This document shows, in pieces, positions 16,679 through 25,706 of a DNA stretch of 63,168 nt. The first letter of the stretch is position 1, and the number at the start of each line of letters is the position of its first letter. Location: the NCBI GenBank assembly GCA_015521735.1, contig WANQ01000023.1, forward strand, positions 1-63,168, in the 5' to 3' direction. The translations under genes and the position numbers were made by a program. This DNA is from Pyrodictiaceae archaeon. Lineage in GTDB: Archaea; Thermoproteota; Thermoprotei_A; Sulfolobales; WANQ01. The notes under the pieces are model-generated. The model was given only the letters and a program-made list of their open reading frames with translations. It was not told where the DNA came from and did not search any database.

Positions 16679-18084
16679 CTAAAGTTATCTGCACTAGCTT
16701 TAGTCGAGTTACCCTCCTCTATTAATTGTTCAACATACCTTCTAATAGACTCTAAGTCTATTTTAGGAGTAATGTTTATTCTCCTACGGCTCCATATAGT
16801 ATCTATAACAATGCTGTTAGGTATGGTAATGCTACTTCTATGCCTAATGGGTATTGGTTTAAGAGTTTTATTAGTAAATACAATTATTGTGTCATTAAAC
16901 CTACTACTACTTGCACTAGTAGTTATGGGGTCAATGTCTATTGTTAATGGGTATCTAACAAGAACTCCTACTGAAGTAATAGGTGCATAGTATACTAGTT
17001 CCACGGACATATTAGCAATGGTATCTACTGTTCCAGAAACCTCTAAATCTATTGTTCCATTAGCTGACAGAGTATCTGTTGAATTAAACACTATATATGT
17101 TGTCTCATTATTCGTAACAGTATTATTAATCACTTGTATTGATGTTGTAATATACCTGCCATTACGTATGTATAATGAGAGAGAATTTATTGAGCCGTTT
17201 ACTACTGTAAAGTTTAATAGTCTTAACCCAACTCTATAGTTTCCAGCCCTATTAACTACTTTCCATAAACTGCCACTCCACGTAGCATCAACACATGATA
17301 CATTCAAGAGGATATCATCGAAGGCAGCATACATGTAGGCATTACCGCTACCAAGCCATACATCGAAATAGTAGATAGCTACAACAGCAATACTATATGT
17401 TCCAGGCCTTAGATTACTCAATTGTGTTGTAACATCGGTTGATACCTGTGTCCAAGAAGTGTTTCCATAGAGACTCGTGGTATATAGTGTAATTAGCTGT
17501 GACGTATTATCAGTCCAGTTTACTAAGTATACTGATATGTTGTAGTAGATTATCGGTATAGGAAACAATCCACTAACAGTATAATAAGCTACTGTAGCGT
17601 AGGCGAAGGACAAGTTAGCTGATAATAGACCAGTACATGGATACGTTATATTCTCTATTATGTAGTTGTAGCCTTGATAGGGATCTGTAATGTTAACTGC
17701 ACCTAATAACACGTAGCCCCACGTACTATATCCTGTAGCGTTTACCCACCATCCACGTAGGTTTCCTCCTCCAGCAGTACCATCATCATCTCCTTCACCA
17801 TAAAACCATGCACCATAGCCATCAACAAAATCACCGTTTCTTATGAGATCAAGTACTTGTTGAACCATAGTTACTTTAACATAACCTGAAGTCGCATTAG
17901 GTCCTACACTTGCATTAGGTGCTAGTGGTTTTAGTATTATTGGTGGCTCTATAGCTGTTACTACGCCTAGTATTGGGTAGGTTACAATGAGTCCTGCGTA
18001 TGCGGTAATGCTAGATAACACTATAAGTACGACCACTAGGGTCAAGGTCTTCTTGGTTTTTGTGTTTACTAATCTAGTGTACAT
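16663..18084 (-). CDS. Secreted or anchored glycoprotein-like protein
   Basis: A 473-residue protein with an N-terminal hydrophobic segment (about residues 13-32, preceded by lysines) that fits a signal peptide or membrane anchor. The rest is strand-rich, aromatic and asparagine-rich, and holds 23 N-x-S/T sequons. Residues about 75-280 look like a jelly-roll or lectin-like beta sandwich, starting LIRNGDFVDGYGAWFYGEG and ending before AAFDDILLNVSC. It has no hydrolase motif I recognise, and the tail is basic then polar with no second membrane segment. It is a plausible surface client of the AglB glycosylation system at 59258-61381. Confidence 0.7.
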   Translation of the reverse strand: MYTRLVNTKTKKTLTLVVVLIVLSSITAYAGLIVTYPILGVVTAIEPPIILKPLAPNASVGPNATSGYVKVTMVQQVLDLIRNGDFVDGYGAWFYGEGDDDGTAGGGNLRGWWVNATGYSTWGYVLLGAVNITDPYQGYNYIIENITYPCTGLLSANLSFAYATVAYYTVSGLFPIPIIYYNISVYLVNWTDNTSQLITLYTTSLYGNTSWTQVSTDVTTQLSNLRPGTYSIAVVAIYYFDVWLGSGNAYMYAAFDDILLNVSCVDATWSGSLWKVVNRAGNYRVGLRLLNFTVVNGSINSLSLYIRNGRYITTSIQVINNTVTNNETTYIVFNSTDTLSANGTIDLEVSGTVDTIANMSVELVYYAPITSVGVLVRYPLTIDIDPITTSASSSRFNDTIIVFTNKTLKPIPIRHRSSITIPNSIVIDTIWSRRRINITPKIDLESIRRYVEQLIEEGNSTKASADNFSHLTP

Positions 18085-18156
18085 GGCTCCTTATCTATAA
18101 TTCTAGAATATTAACTCCTTAATATATAGGTTTTGGTTGATAAGCTATATATACTA

Positions 18157-18941
18157 CTACTTCGTTGACGCGATAACTCTTTTTGCTAAATCTATTGCTC
18201 TAGGAATCCAAGCCTTCCTCTTTAATACTTCAAACAATATCTTCTCTAATACTAGTATCCTAGCACCTCTATCAATGCATTGAGGATGGAATGTTAGTGA
18301 GATATAGCTTCTCCTCCTCCACGCATAATCTATTTCCTCTAACCACATATCAAGGACTTCTCTAGGAGTAGTCCTCGATATTTCAAGGTAGGGCCAGTCA
18401 TCTAGTCTCCAATCAACTGGTAATTCCACTATAACCCTATTGTCTATTCTAATAGTGTAGGGTTCGTCTTGATCCATAAGACTGCTGTCATACAAGTATC
18501 CTCGGCTAACAAGTATGCTTAAAGTTATGGCTAAACCTCCAGTAAGGTGCACGGAAACCCAAAGGCCCTGTCCCAATTACCTTAGAAATTGATTTCTCGG
18601 CTAAGTCAAATACTCTTAACTCTTCATCGAAGACCAGTCTATCTAATCGTTCATGCATATAACCGTGCTGAGCAATCTCGTGTCTACGTCTATGAACCTC
18701 AAGTACTGTGTCCGGGTATTTCTCAGCAATCCATCCAGGTACAAAGAATGTTGTCTTAACCCCATACCTATCTAGTAAATCAAGTATACGCCAAATACCC
18801 ACCCTTTACACCATATCTTCCACGACTAATAGCTATAGGGTCTTCCCCCTTCCTTACCTCAGCGCTTTCGCTGTCTAAGTCAAATGAGAGTAGTAGTGTG
18901 AACTCATGGTCTTGTGGGGTAATATTCATGGAGTAATTCAT
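18157..18941 (-). pseudogene. Polysaccharide deacetylase broken by two frameshifts
   Basis: Three minus-strand fragments join into one NodB-type (PgdA/CDA1) carbohydrate deacetylase. Fragment one starts near 18941 and contains the metal-site LSFDLDSES and SRGRYGVK. Fragment two (18802-18506) contains VKTTFFVPGWIAE, EIAQHGYMHE and GFRAPYWRF. Fragment three (to 18157) contains LSILVSRGYLYDSS and ISLTFHPQ. Removing one G near 18801 and one C near 18523-18527 restores a continuous frame of about 260 residues with all expected catalytic motifs. Each break is a single-base insertion. They could be real inactivation, sequencing error, or programmed shifting; the normal codon use suggests recent loss or error. 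Confidence 0.75.
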
Positions 18942-19045
18942 GATGCTCTCCTCGTACTCTTTTATTATCCCTACACCTATAATATCTAGTTAGGCTATGA
19001 ATAATTCATTGAACTCCTAACACGTTGATGGGGTTAGCAGAGTAA

Positions 19046-20641
19046 ATGAGCAGTATAGTGCTGAAAATAGCGTTTATGCTCGTAAAGAACTATGTAGTTA
19101 ACCCCTTCATTCATAGGTATAGGTACATGCTTTTAGGCTTAATAGTACTACTAGGACTTGCTAGCATAAGCATATTCTATGCTCCAGCCGAAAAACAGGA
19201 AGCAATAGTGTATGGTGCTAAGACACTCTTACGGGATTTAGGGTTATCGCATAACATTATAGTTGATCTATTGAGCTCGGCTACAATGCTTGCAATAGTT
19301 TACATGATCTTCCGTGGAGGATTATTCATAGTTGTAGCTGAGGAAGCAGAATACGAACTACTACTAACACAGCCCATAAGCATTAGAACATACTTTGCTG
19401 GTAAAACACTGTCAATAATACTACAGTACCTATCATACAGCGTACTCTACGTAACAGTTATCCCAATAGTACTATTATTCACCCATGACATAGTTAAGGC
19501 AATAATAGCTCCACTAATCCTAAGCTTAATTCTATCAATATTCCCGCTCTCTAGGCTCCTAGTAGATACTCTAAGAATCATAGTGAAGAATAATACTAGA
19601 AGTCAACGAGTAGTAGATGCAATAATAATATCATATGTTGTAGTAGGATTACTTCACTCAGCTATAGCCAAGAATATTTCACCAATACTATCCCTACCAC
19701 TTAAACCAGTATTTGAAGCAATATACCACTCCTTTACCACCAAGCCAGTAGTAGTCATGTTACAGTACGTGTCATTAACAATTCTAGAATTATTCTTGAT
19801 AGCATTGACAATAACTCTTATTTCAAGTAAGCTTACACCAGAACACATTAAACCATTATACCTTATTGCTAGAGAACGATTGCTATGGAGTATAAGGCCT
19901 CAAACAAGAATAAAGTTTAAACATAGTAGTCTACGAAGCAATGTGTATAAGATAGTAGTGGGTTTAACTCATCTAAGTGGAATGCACATACTATTGTATG
20001 CTATAACGCTTACTGCAGCAGTAATTACTGCTGAAGCCTTAAAAGTAATAGCGTATAGGTATTTTACACCACTAGTACTTGACATGATTGCAGTATTTCT
20101 AACACCATTCCTATTGTCGATAGCTGCTTCTGGTTTAGTAAACATGATGTTGGGTAACGACTTAGCTTATCTATGGGTTCATAGAGTATATGTTATAGAC
20201 TCTAAACCCTTAGCAGAAGCCCTAATAGTAAAGTACGTGTTGAGTTTAACTGAAGCATTATTAGTGGTTGGAGTAGTTAACTGGATTCTTTCAAACAACT
20301 TCTACCTAGTATTAACACCTATAATAGCATTACCTTTAACTATTATAACTGCACCAATAGTATTATTCATTGTGTTAAGATTTGCTTCTAGGAGGAAGGT
20401 TATTAAGCAAGCTGTTGTAGGCTTATACGTCGTGGAAGACCTAGTCTTAATGTTGTTATGGTCTATAATAGTTATGTTCTTTCTAGCTGTAACAGTAGCA
20501 TATAACTACGTTGTACACTTCATAACAGTTTACTCAGCAATAACACTAGTAATAGTATCAATAGCTTCATCGACCATCATAGGTCTTGCATCAACCAGGT
20601 TATTATCTAGGTATATTGCCAGAATAGATGTAGTATCCTAG
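19046..20641 (+). CDS. ABC-2-like multi-pass membrane protein
   Basis: A 531-residue protein with ten or more hydrophobic segments in two halves, linked by a basic region near residues 270-300. The segment EYELLLTQPISIRTYFAGKTL resembles the cytoplasmic coupling loop of ABC-2 type exporters, and the second half has a similar VIDSKPLAEALIVKYVL. No ATPase gene is adjacent, so its energising partner, if any, is elsewhere. The substrate is unknown. The gene starts after an unrelated 104-base gap shared with the divergent deacetylase pseudogene. Confidence 0.6.
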   Translation: MSSIVLKIAFMLVKNYVVNPFIHRYRYMLLGLIVLLGLASISIFYAPAEKQEAIVYGAKTLLRDLGLSHNIIVDLLSSATMLAIVYMIFRGGLFIVVAEEAEYELLLTQPISIRTYFAGKTLSIILQYLSYSVLYVTVIPIVLLFTHDIVKAIIAPLILSLILSIFPLSRLLVDTLRIIVKNNTRSQRVVDAIIISYVVVGLLHSAIAKNISPILSLPLKPVFEAIYHSFTTKPVVVMLQYVSLTILELFLIALTITLISSKLTPEHIKPLYLIARERLLWSIRPQTRIKFKHSSLRSNVYKIVVGLTHLSGMHILLYAITLTAAVITAEALKVIAYRYFTPLVLDMIAVFLTPFLLSIAASGLVNMMLGNDLAYLWVHRVYVIDSKPLAEALIVKYVLSLTEALLVVGVVNWILSNNFYLVLTPIIALPLTIITAPIVLFIVLRFASRRKVIKQAVVGLYVVEDLVLMLLWSIIVMFFLAVTVAYNYVVHFITVYSAITLVIVSIASSTIIGLASTRLLSRYIARIDVVS

Positions 20642-20659
20642 AGAAGGAATGCATAGAAG

Positions 20660-20718
20660 GGTCGGCGAGGGCGACACCGATCACCATTCTCACTACCTTG
20701 CCTAATCCTCATCCCCTC
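20660..20718 (-). ncRNA. Candidate C/D-box sRNA (second of tandem pair)
   Basis: Minus strand: C (GGGATGA, 20709-20715), D' (GTGA, 20690-20693), C' (GTGATCG, 20678-20684) and D (CCGA, 20662-20665). Spacers are 15, 5 and 12 nt. Three boxes deviate from consensus, so this is weaker than its neighbour at 20735-20800. No separate TATA box is visible, so it would be cut from a transcript shared with that RNA. Confidence 0.4.
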
Positions 20719-20734
20719 TTTCCTAAGAACATGT

Positions 20735-20800
20735 TGTCAGGGGAGCAACTCGTCATCACTTTGATGTTATTCAGCTGAAATCCGGGCTCGTCATCCAGTT
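20735..20800 (-). ncRNA. Candidate C/D-box guide sRNA
   Basis: Minus strand: C (TGGATGA, 20791-20797), D' (CTGA, 20771-20774), C' (GTGATGA, 20753-20759) and D (CTGA, 20737-20740). Spacers are 16, 11 and 12 nt. D', C' and D are perfect. A TATA-like CTTATATAG (minus reading, 20829-20837) predicts a start near 20807. The D'-guide pairs with AAATCCGGGCTCG, which looks like part of a tRNA T-arm and acceptor stem; that target is a guess. Confidence 0.65.
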
Positions 20801-20828
20801 TCTCTAAATTCTAGCCTAGCCACTAATA

Positions 20829-20853
20829 CTATATAAGGGTAAGTCTATATAGG
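20829..20853. promoter_or_regulatory. Back-to-back TATA boxes
   Basis: Two TATA-like elements lie side by side. CTATATAAG (20829-20837) is placed to fire leftward into the C/D sRNA at 20735-20800. TCTATATAGG (20844-20853) is centred about 26 bases before the leaderless start at 20878. Confidence 0.5.
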
Positions 20854-20877
20854 CTAACTATTAGAGGGATAGACCTA

Positions 20878-21273
20878 ATGCTAATGTTCAATGAAACAGG
20901 GTTCGGCTATATAGTAGTTAACAGTAAAAGGTATGATCATGACATAGTTGTTTACCCAGATGGTAGCGTGGAGGCTAGGCTAAAGAATTTATCCTCTAAG
21001 TATAAGAGCATGTATGGGCATACACCGTTATCTAAGGAAGAGATAGAGTATTATCTGTCAAGAATGGATCCCGGTAAGTTAGAGTACATCGTCATAGCTC
21101 TAGGCCAGTATGGAGACTTACCCCTGACTCCTGAAGCAAAGAAAGTACTAGAAGATCTAAGTAAACATGGTGTCCATGTAGTTATGGTTAAGACTCCTAA
21201 AGCCTTGAGTATATTGAATAGACTATATCGTGAAGGAAGAAAGGTTTTAAGTATAATACATGTTACATGCTAG
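20878..21273 (+). CDS. Mth938-like (DUF498) domain protein
   Basis: A 131-residue single-domain protein of the Mth938/DUF498/NDUFAF3 superfamily. The support is the opening GFGYIVVNSKRYDHDIVVYPDGSV (read in parts), the YIVIALGQYGDLPLTPEAKK segment around residues 75-94, and a closing strand after LSKHGVHVVMVKTPKALSI. In eukaryotes relatives assist complex I assembly; archaeal members are uncharacterised. The message is probably leaderless. It is followed 65 bases later by the RavA-like ATPase, but co-transcription is not certain. Confidence 0.8.
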   Translation: MLMFNETGFGYIVVNSKRYDHDIVVYPDGSVEARLKNLSSKYKSMYGHTPLSKEEIEYYLSRMDPGKLEYIVIALGQYGDLPLTPEAKKVLEDLSKHGVHVVMVKTPKALSILNRLYREGRKVLSIIHVTC

Positions 21274-21338
21274 TCTTTTACGGGAAGCCTTTTAGCCTCA
21301 ACTAAGCCCTATGTAGTCTAGGACTAAGAGTTCCAGCT

Positions 21339-22499
21339 ATGGTGTACAAGGTATTGGTGGACGAAAAGCAAGGTCTATTAGAGCTTCCTCAAAAATTCGT
21401 AGCTGAACTAGCATATCCCTTTGTTGGAAGGGAAGAGGAAGCTAAGGTGATAACACTAGCATTACTTGCAAGAGAACACGTTGTACTAGTAGGAGAGCCA
21501 GGTACTGCGAAATCAGCTTTAGCTAGAAGAGCTGCTGAGCTACTAAATGTTAGGTTCTTCAAATACCTTCTAACACGTTATACTGAGCCAGCAGAACTGT
21601 TTGGGCCATTGGACATTAAGGGGTTAAAGGAGGGAGTGTATAAGAGGATAACACGTGGTAAGTTACCAGAAGCAGAAATAGCTTTCCTAGACGAGATATT
21701 TAACGCAAATTCTGCTATACTTAACGCATTACTCAGTATTCTTCAGGAAAGAGTACTCTACGATGGCTATACTGAGATAAGAGTACCTTTATGGACCATG
21801 ATTGGTGCTAGTAATAGGGTACCAGATGAACCTGAACTAGAAGCACTATATGATCGTATGCTTCTTAGACACTTCACTAAGCCTGTAGAAGAGAATAAGT
21901 GGGGTGATCTACTAGATGCTTCGTGGAGAATAGAGTCTGGTAGAATACCTCCACCAACACCAATAATGGGTATGGAGGAGCTTAAGAAGCTACACAAGAT
22001 GGTTCTTGAAGTAAACTACCAGTTAGTTAAAAGTAAACTACTCAAACTCTACGCTATATTTGAAGAGAAAGGTATACACTTAACTGATAGACGTAAGGGT
22101 AAAGCCCTAAAGGTAATAGCAGCACATGCGGTATTGAATGGTAGGCTTAAAGCAGTTGAAGAAGACCTTGTAGTATTAAAGTATATTGCTCCAAGAGATG
22201 AAGAAGACCTAGATAAGGTTACAGCAATAATAGCTGAAGAGCTTAAGACACCAGCTAAGTATCTAAGAGAACTAGCTGATATTGAAGCAAATACACGTGA
22301 GCTCTCAAGAATTATTGAGGGTATACCAGACTATGATCCACGACTCGTAGAAATACACAGGAATCTAAGGATAGCACGTGAACGTGTACTAGAGCTTGCA
22401 CGTGAGAGTGGTAATGAGAGTGTTGAAGCAAAAGCACAAGAAGTTATATACATCATAGACACATTATTGGAGAGGATATCTAAGAAACTGGGGTTCTAG
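21339..22499 (+). CDS. RavA-type MoxR AAA+ ATPase
   Basis: A 386-residue AAA+ protein of the RavA branch. Walker A is GEPGTAKS (52-59), Walker B ends FLDE with D118 and E119, and the [14 protein letters not shown] segment after strand 2 is typical of RavA. The C-terminal third is helical. RavA ATPases act as chaperones with the VWA protein ViaA. The next gene, seven bases downstream, is a VWA protein, so the pair is conserved here. Bacterial links to respiration and metal cofactor assembly may not carry over. It is distinct from the MoxR at 11242-12207. Confidence 0.87.
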   Translation: MVYKVLVDEKQGLLELPQKFVAELAYPFVGREEEAKVITLALLAREHVVLVGEPGTAKSALARRAAELLNVRFFKYLLTRYTEPAELFGPLDIKGLKEGVYKRITRGKLPEAEIAFLDEIFNANSAILNALLSILQERVLYDGYTEIRVPLWTMIGASNRVPDEPELEALYDRMLLRHFTKPVEENKWGDLLDASWRIESGRIPPPTPIMGMEELKKLHKMVLEVNYQLVKSKLLKLYAIFEEKGIHLTDRRKGKALKVIAAHAVLNGRLKAVEEDLVVLKYIAPRDEEDLDKVTAIIAEELKTPAKYLRELADIEANTRELSRIIEGIPDYDPRLVEIHRNLRIARERVLELARESGNESVEAKAQEVIYIIDTLLERISKKLGF

Positions 22500-22506
22500 T
22501 ATAACT

Positions 22507-23862
22507 ATGAAAACGCTAGCTTCTAAGAAGGATAGGGGAGTACTAAGAGGTATAGACTATGAGGACCCAATAATAGTCTACCGTGGAGAAAGAGTTATAT
22601 CGGCATTACGTAAGCTTAGAGGAGATGAAGGTAATGTATCAACTAGTTTAGCAGTAGACGTATTCTACTCATACTATCTACCAATGCCAATACTAGAAAT
22701 GCAGGAACAGATACCCAAGGAGAAGAGAATCCACTACCAGCTAATATCGTCAATGCTCACAGACCCCTACGTAGACCAGGTTAGAGCTCACACAATAGCA
22801 GACTCTACTACAAGCATGGTTATGGCTGTTAGCTACCTTGAGAAGGTACTGGAGCTACTAGAACAACATGGCCTAGGTCTAGGTGAGGGAAGTGGAGGTG
22901 AGTCACAGAAAGGAGTAGGTAGTAGTGGGCGAGGGGAAGGAGAAGAGCAAGGCGAGGAGGTAAGTGATAAAGAGGAATTAATAAAGGAGATTAGCCGTGA
23001 AGCTATGAGGAAGGCTTCAGAGGAAGCAGAAGTAGCTAAGAAGATACAAAGACTTGCACAAGGACTATCAGCTGGTGTAGGGTCAAGTCTATTATTTGAG
23101 GATAGAGTTCACGAGGTACTAAGACTAGCACGAAACACTGATGTTAGAAGAATACTTTACCTACTAAGCGGTTTACCAAGACATAGTCTTAGAGCTAGAC
23201 GTAGAGTTACAAGACATCCACGTGGAGAACTTAGAGGCTACGAGCATGGATCAGATATAGAAAGACTTGTTCCAAGTGAAATAGCGTTACCCTCAGAATA
23301 CTTTAATGTAAAGTTTGCTGAAAACAGACTCCTATTATACGAGAAAGTGTTACCAGAAAACTGGGGTCCACTATACATACTATTAGATAAGTCGGGTAGC
23401 ATGGATGGAGCTAAAATGCTTTGGGCTAAGGCTGTTACACTAGCATTATATGTTAAAGCCGTTAGAGAAGGTAGGCCTTTCTACATGAGATTCTTTGATA
23501 GCGTACCCTATCCACTAGTGAAGGTTAGACGTAGACCTAGACAACACGAGGCATTAAAGTTATTGGAGTATATTGCCAGGATTAAGGGTAGCGGTGGAAC
23601 AGATATCAGTCGAGCAATAATAACGGCATGTGAGGACATTCACCGTGGTAGTGTAAGCAATGTTAGCGAAATAGTATTATTAACTGATGGTGAAGATAGG
23701 GTATCAGAGCCTATGATACGTAGAGCACTATCAGTTAGCAATGCTAAGCTAATAACAGTAATGATACAGGGAGACAACCCAGACCTAAGAAGACTTAGCT
23801 CTAAATACATGGTAGCAGTTAAGCTAGATAAAGAAGAAGCAATTAATGTAGTAGAGTTATAG
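22507..23862 (+). CDS. ViaA/CoxE-like VWA-domain protein
   Basis: A 451-residue protein whose C-terminal 170 residues form a von Willebrand A domain with a complete metal-ion-dependent adhesion site: D294-x-S296-x-S298, T365 with D366 in GSGGTD, and D394 in LLTDGE. Residues about 123-157 are a low-complexity linker of glycine, serine and glutamate. The N-terminal part is helical. It is the expected partner of the RavA-type ATPase just upstream, and the spacing implies one operon. Its last six bases overlap the convergent TatD-like gene. Confidence 0.85.
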   Translation: MKTLASKKDRGVLRGIDYEDPIIVYRGERVISALRKLRGDEGNVSTSLAVDVFYSYYLPMPILEMQEQIPKEKRIHYQLISSMLTDPYVDQVRAHTIADSTTSMVMAVSYLEKVLELLEQHGLGLGEGSGGESQKGVGSSGRGEGEEQGEEVSDKEELIKEISREAMRKASEEAEVAKKIQRLAQGLSAGVGSSLLFEDRVHEVLRLARNTDVRRILYLLSGLPRHSLRARRRVTRHPRGELRGYEHGSDIERLVPSEIALPSEYFNVKFAENRLLLYEKVLPENWGPLYILLDKSGSMDGAKMLWAKAVTLALYVKAVREGRPFYMRFFDSVPYPLVKVRRRPRQHEALKLLEYIARIKGSGGTDISRAIITACEDIHRGSVSNVSEIVLLTDGEDRVSEPMIRRALSVSNAKLITVMIQGDNPDLRRLSSKYMVAVKLDKEEAINVVEL

Positions 23863-24633
23863 TCTAAGAAACCTCAAGGCATTCAACGACACAAGTTTAT
23901 ACGCGTCAACCCTACCCAAATGACTAGATAATACCTCATAGGCATTCTTCAACGCTATAGGATTACTAGGATATAGCCCAGAATCACTATTAAGGACTAT
24001 TCTATCAGCAAGCTCTGGATATTTTTCTACAACCCATACAACATCCATAGCCCTAGTCTTCCCCTCCTGTATACTAAACCCAGCCCATAATCTATGGCTT
24101 AAAACCATATCCAATAGTAGTGGGCTAGGAGTTAAATGGTCAATTAACACAAGTTCGCTGGAAATACCAATCTTATCTAAGACTTCAATAATCTTCTTAA
24201 CAATAGCTATCTTATTGCTTCTCGGAGTATGTACTATGACGGGTAAATCTAGTTCTTTAGCCATTTTCAACTGTTTCTCAAGAACCCCTAATTCCGCGTC
24301 ACCACCAGTCTCTAAGCCTACTTCACCGAGTACTTCAACTTGCTCCAAGTACTCTCTCGTAAGGCTAATATAGTCTTCCAGTTTACCCCTAGGTATACAT
24401 CGGGGATGAATACCTACACCTACTATAACCCTTAACCCTAGTACACCACACCTATTCTTCTCAAACAATAAGTGCTCGTAGTGGTCTCTAAGACTACTAA
24501 CACTACTAGGCGGAATAGGCGTATAGGCAAGTGTAACGAAACCATCATATCCTGAATCAACCATAAGCTTTAAGTCGTAGAAGCTAAGAAAGATTGAGTG
24601 TAGATGCCCATCAATAAACCCCATAGAGTTCAC
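23857..24633 (-). CDS. TatD-like metal-dependent hydrolase
   Basis: A 258-residue TIM-barrel hydrolase of the TatD-related amidohydrolase group. Metal-site segments are FIDGHLHS (HxH near the N terminus), VGIHPR, VLGEVGLE (glutamate ligand), PVIVHTPR, LIDHLTP and the closing LNSDSG aspartate. All expected ligands are present. TatD enzymes are often 3'-5' DNases, but members of this archaeal subgroup have unproven substrates. A single cytoplasmic enzyme, facing the VWA gene tail to tail. Confidence 0.82.
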   Translation of the reverse strand: MNSMGFIDGHLHSIFLSFYDLKLMVDSGYDGFVTLAYTPIPPSSVSSLRDHYEHLLFEKNRCGVLGLRVIVGVGIHPRCIPRGKLEDYISLTREYLEQVEVLGEVGLETGGDAELGVLEKQLKMAKELDLPVIVHTPRSNKIAIVKKIIEVLDKIGISSELVLIDHLTPSPLLLDMVLSHRLWAGFSIQEGKTRAMDVVWVVEKYPELADRIVLNSDSGLYPSNPIALKNAYEVLSSHLGRVDAYKLVSLNALRFLRL

Positions 24634-24797
24634 CGAGACCCTTAAATGTTTTGCAGGAAAATAAGGGTTGCAATGGGACTAGTCAACTATTTTAAGAGTA
24701 ACCAAGGATTTTTACGAGCTTATTGAGATATCTAATCTAACCAGAACACATTGCCTAGCAAAGTAAGTTATTCGCTATGAGTCATTGAGGAGAAACT

Positions 24798-25661
24798 ATG
24801 TTGAGCGAAGTAACTGAACTTAATGAAAGCGTAAACGTTTTAGACCTAGAATACGCGGTAGGTAGGAGTATTGAAGACTTACTTGAAAAAGCACTTAGCC
24901 TACACCATGTGGATATTAGGGATCTTCAATTATACCTAGCTCTATCTAAACATGGGCTTATCTTGTCTAAACCTCTTAGCCAAGGCTACGCCCTTATTAG
25001 TAGTCTAGGCTACTACTACCTACTCGTACTTAAAGGTGAAGTCAAGCTTAGCTTAGAGAAACTATTCTCGCCTCCCGGAACAATAGTTTTTGAGGGCGAT
25101 GAGCTATTCTTTAATCCACTAATAAGAGTGTACCATGAATACATACTTAGTATATGGAAACCTGTAACCAAGGCCAAAATAGCATTATTTACGCCGTGTT
25201 CTAACATTAAGCCAATACCTGAAAGCTTTATGAATAAGAAGATTGATGGGCTTCTAAGAAAATATTTGTTAACTCAAGTAGTTGATAGATACATAGTATC
25301 TGAGCCTCTAGGAATAATAGATTATAGCCAAGCATACCTATTTCCAGCAGCACACTATGATTATCCTCCAGAGAAGCTTACGGTTAGAGAGAAACGTGTT
25401 TATATTGAAATAATAGCGGAATTCCTCGAAAAAATATCTAGGACTTACGACTACGTAGTCTATAGTCTACCTAGAAGACATAGGCAAGTATTTGAGGAAG
25501 CATTAGACGTAGCTAATGTTGTTGCGGTGTACGTACCGTATAATATCTACTATTTACCTAGACTTAGAAACGAGTTGCTAAGACTTTCAGCTTTAGTTAT
25601 GGGTCAAGGTATTAATAGCCATGTACTAGTAGATAGCGGGTATGTAGTAAAGGCTTATTAA
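24798..25661 (+). CDS. DUF5591 (archaeosine-synthase C-terminal-like) protein
   Basis: A 287-residue protein whose second part matches the DUF5591 domain found at the C terminus of ArcS-type tRNA-guanine modification enzymes. The pattern is KIALFTPCSNIKPIPES, then VSEPLGIIDYSQAYLFPAAHYD, then a YDYVVYSLPRRH segment. The TGT catalytic barrel and PUA domain of full ArcS are absent, so this is a stand-alone version whose partner would lie elsewhere. A role in archaeosine or another tRNA modification is plausible, not shown. The ATG follows a GAGGAG site. Confidence 0.65.
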   Translation: MLSEVTELNESVNVLDLEYAVGRSIEDLLEKALSLHHVDIRDLQLYLALSKHGLILSKPLSQGYALISSLGYYYLLVLKGEVKLSLEKLFSPPGTIVFEGDELFFNPLIRVYHEYILSIWKPVTKAKIALFTPCSNIKPIPESFMNKKIDGLLRKYLLTQVVDRYIVSEPLGIIDYSQAYLFPAAHYDYPPEKLTVREKRVYIEIIAEFLEKISRTYDYVVYSLPRRHRQVFEEALDVANVVAVYVPYNIYYLPRLRNELLRLSALVMGQGINSHVLVDSGYVVKAY

Positions 25662-25706
25662 CTCTAAGTCAAAATTATTCCCACCCACCTTGAAGAGGTG
25701 TGTATA

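Noticed and set aside
19046-20641. Complete ABC exporter
   Set aside because: Only a permease-like protein is present; no ATPase gene adjoins it, so I call it ABC-2-like only.
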